A stretch of 64,000 bases of DNA from an uncultured Robinsoniella sp. (GTDB lineage: Bacteria > Bacillota > Clostridia > Lachnospirales > Lachnospiraceae), in NCBI GenBank assembly GCA_900540475.1, contig UQGG01000023.1:1-64000 (forward strand), in the 5' to 3' direction. The notes under the pieces were generated by a model. The model saw only the letters and a program-made list of their open reading frames with translations, searched no databases and was not told where the DNA came from. Position 1 is the first letter of the stretch. Each line of letters starts with the position of its first letter. Positions 62,983-64,000 of this stretch are shown in pieces. The position numbers were made by a program, and so were the translations under genes.

Positions 62983-64000
62983 TCATGCCTCCTCTTTGGC
63001 ATTTAAGAGTTTATTTATTGTCGGTCTGGCCCCCACCAATTCCATACATTCAGCTAAATTTTTCACTTTTTTTGGCACACCGGACTTTACAGCCCGTATC
63101 AGAATATTTTTCGGCGTATGTTCCATATCAATAAATTCCAGTATCTGAACGTTATAGCCTTCTTCCTCCAGCCTGCCGGCACGAAACGCATCGGTCAGCA
63201 GAGCCGCCATTCTTTCTTTGATTAATCCGTACTTTAATACAGGCTCCAGTATATCATTATGAATCTGTCCATTCAGCTCGTGCTGGCAGCATGGTACGGA
63301 AAGGATTACATCTGCTCCCCATTTCACGGCTTTAGCCAGCGCATAATCTGTTGCCGTATCGCAGGCATGGAGAGTTACCACCATATCCACCTGGTCCACG
63401 CCTTCATAAGACGCAATATCTCCCATGTAGAATTCCAGCTTATCATATCCATAATTTCCAGCCAGTTCATTGCACTTGTCTATGACATCTTCCTTCAGGT
63501 CCAGCCCAATCATATGAATATCCATTCCCTGCAGTATTTTCAGGTAATAGTACATAGCAAATGTCAAATACGATTTCCCGCATCCAAAATCGATGATGGT
63601 AATTTCCCCCGAACGTTTCAGCTGCGGCAGAATATCTTCCACAAACTCTAAAAACCGGTTGATCTGTCGAAATTTATCGTATTTGGAATTTACAATCTTC
63701 CCCTCAGGAGTCATTACACCCAAGTCTACCAGAAACGGAACCGGCACTCCTTCCGGAAGTACATACTTCTTCTTACGGTTATGCTGTAAGGGCGCCGCTT
63801 CTTTTGGTTTGTCCCATCTTTTTTTCTTAATGGTCAATTTTCCTTTTTTGCTCACCAATACTGTAATGGCATATGCAATGGTATCCAACTGTAACTGTTT
63901 ATAATCAGTCGCCATCCAGGATTGCAACTGCTCTTTTATCTCTCGTTTCTCTATGTTTTTATGTAATTCTTTTTTTCCATCTGATATTGTAGTCTGAAAC
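62983..64000 (-). CDS. SAM-dependent methyltransferase (Methyltransf_32 type), 5' end outside the window
   Basis: The frame is open to the right edge of the window, so the N-terminus is missing; the visible part is at least 338 codons. Motif I reads TIIDFGCGKSYLTFAMYYYL, then IGLDLKEDVIDKC and VTLHACDTATDYALAKAV with SVPCCQHELNGQ, the pattern of the Trm13/GSTCD-like Methyltransf_32 family. An internal ATG at about 63915 lacks a good ribosome site, and the upstream translation (GKKELHKNIEKREIKEQLQS) looks coding. Target unknown, probably RNA or a small molecule. Confidence 0.85.
   Translation of the reverse strand, partial: FQTTISDGKKELHKNIEKREIKEQLQSWMATDYKQLQLDTIAYAITVLVSKKGKLTIKKKRWDKPKEAAPLQHNRKKKYVLPEGVPVPFLVDLGVMTPEGKIVNSKYDKFRQINRFLEFVEDILPQLKRSGEITIIDFGCGKSYLTFAMYYYLKILQGMDIHMIGLDLKEDVIDKCNELAGNYGYDKLEFYMGDIASYEGVDQVDMVVTLHACDTATDYALAKAVKWGADVILSVPCCQHELNGQIHNDILEPVLKYGLIKERMAALLTDAFRAGRLEEEGYNVQILEFIDMEHTPKNILIRAVKSGVPKKVKNLAECMELVGARPTINKLLNAKEEA

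Noticed and set aside
1..64000. CRISPR arrays, prophage, insertion sequences or toxin-antitoxin pairs
   Set aside because: No regularly spaced repeats, integrase, DDE transposase, phage structural genes or paired toxin genes were seen. The Rpn protein is the only recombination-linked gene.

Overview
The window looks like a chromosomal segment of a spore-forming Gram-positive anaerobe of the Clostridia, most likely a gut Lachnospiraceae. The evidence is the conserved sporulation and division cluster (mazG, hup, rqcP, yabP, yabQ, divIC, tRNA-Met, spoIIE, tilS, hpt, ftsH), the AGGAGG-type ribosome binding sites, the many carbohydrate importers of the CUT1 type, and paired GH3 enzymes. No phage, plasmid, insertion sequence, rRNA or CRISPR array was seen. 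Both edges fall in ordinary sequence; the gene at the right edge is cut by the window.

Layout. 1-13.1 kb, all on the minus strand: a GH13 alpha-glucan hydrolase, a sugar-binding lipoprotein with two permeases (no ATPase, so it must borrow a shared one), a YesM/YesN-type two-component system, an Rpn-family nuclease, the remnant of a lost GH3 gene and an intact GH3 xylosidase/glucosidase. 13.4-29.0 kb, minus strand: the housekeeping and sporulation core (ftsH, hpt, tilS, spoIIE, tRNA-Met, divIC, yabQ, yabP, rqcP, hup, mazG, phosphoglucomutase, a CotS-like coat kinase, cca, uppP, a lipase-like protein, DUF445). The spoIIE promoter keeps the Spo0A-type layout (two 0A boxes and a 21-bp -35/-10 spacing), but the SpoIIE protein has one membrane segment only.

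29.2-41.7 kb is accessory: an ECF sigma factor with a membrane-anchored beta-propeller protein; a sugar or nucleoside importer with a nucleoside-hydrolase-like enzyme, divergent from a LacI repressor fused to a ribokinase; and an XRE-DUF3169-ABC exporter operon whose promoter carries three evenly phased palindromes. 41.8-50.2 kb (minus): a PAS/GGDEF/GAF diguanylate cyclase, a ZIP metal transporter, a 163-bp foldback repeat, a structured terminator-like element, and an MBOAT-SGNH-response regulator-histidine kinase operon for envelope O-acylation. 50.2-55.8 kb: a nitrate/sulfonate-type ABC importer with an acid-CoA ligase embedded in the operon, divergent from an AraC-GyrI regulator. 55.9-64 kb (minus): a second GH3 enzyme with its AraC regulator, an M29 aminopeptidase, a large anchored protein of unknown function and a partial SAM methyltransferase.

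The most interesting items are the LacI-ribokinase fusion beside a nucleoside-hydrolase-like importer locus, the CoA ligase translationally coupled to an ABC importer, the triple-operator exporter promoter, and a family of foldback repeats scattered between genes.
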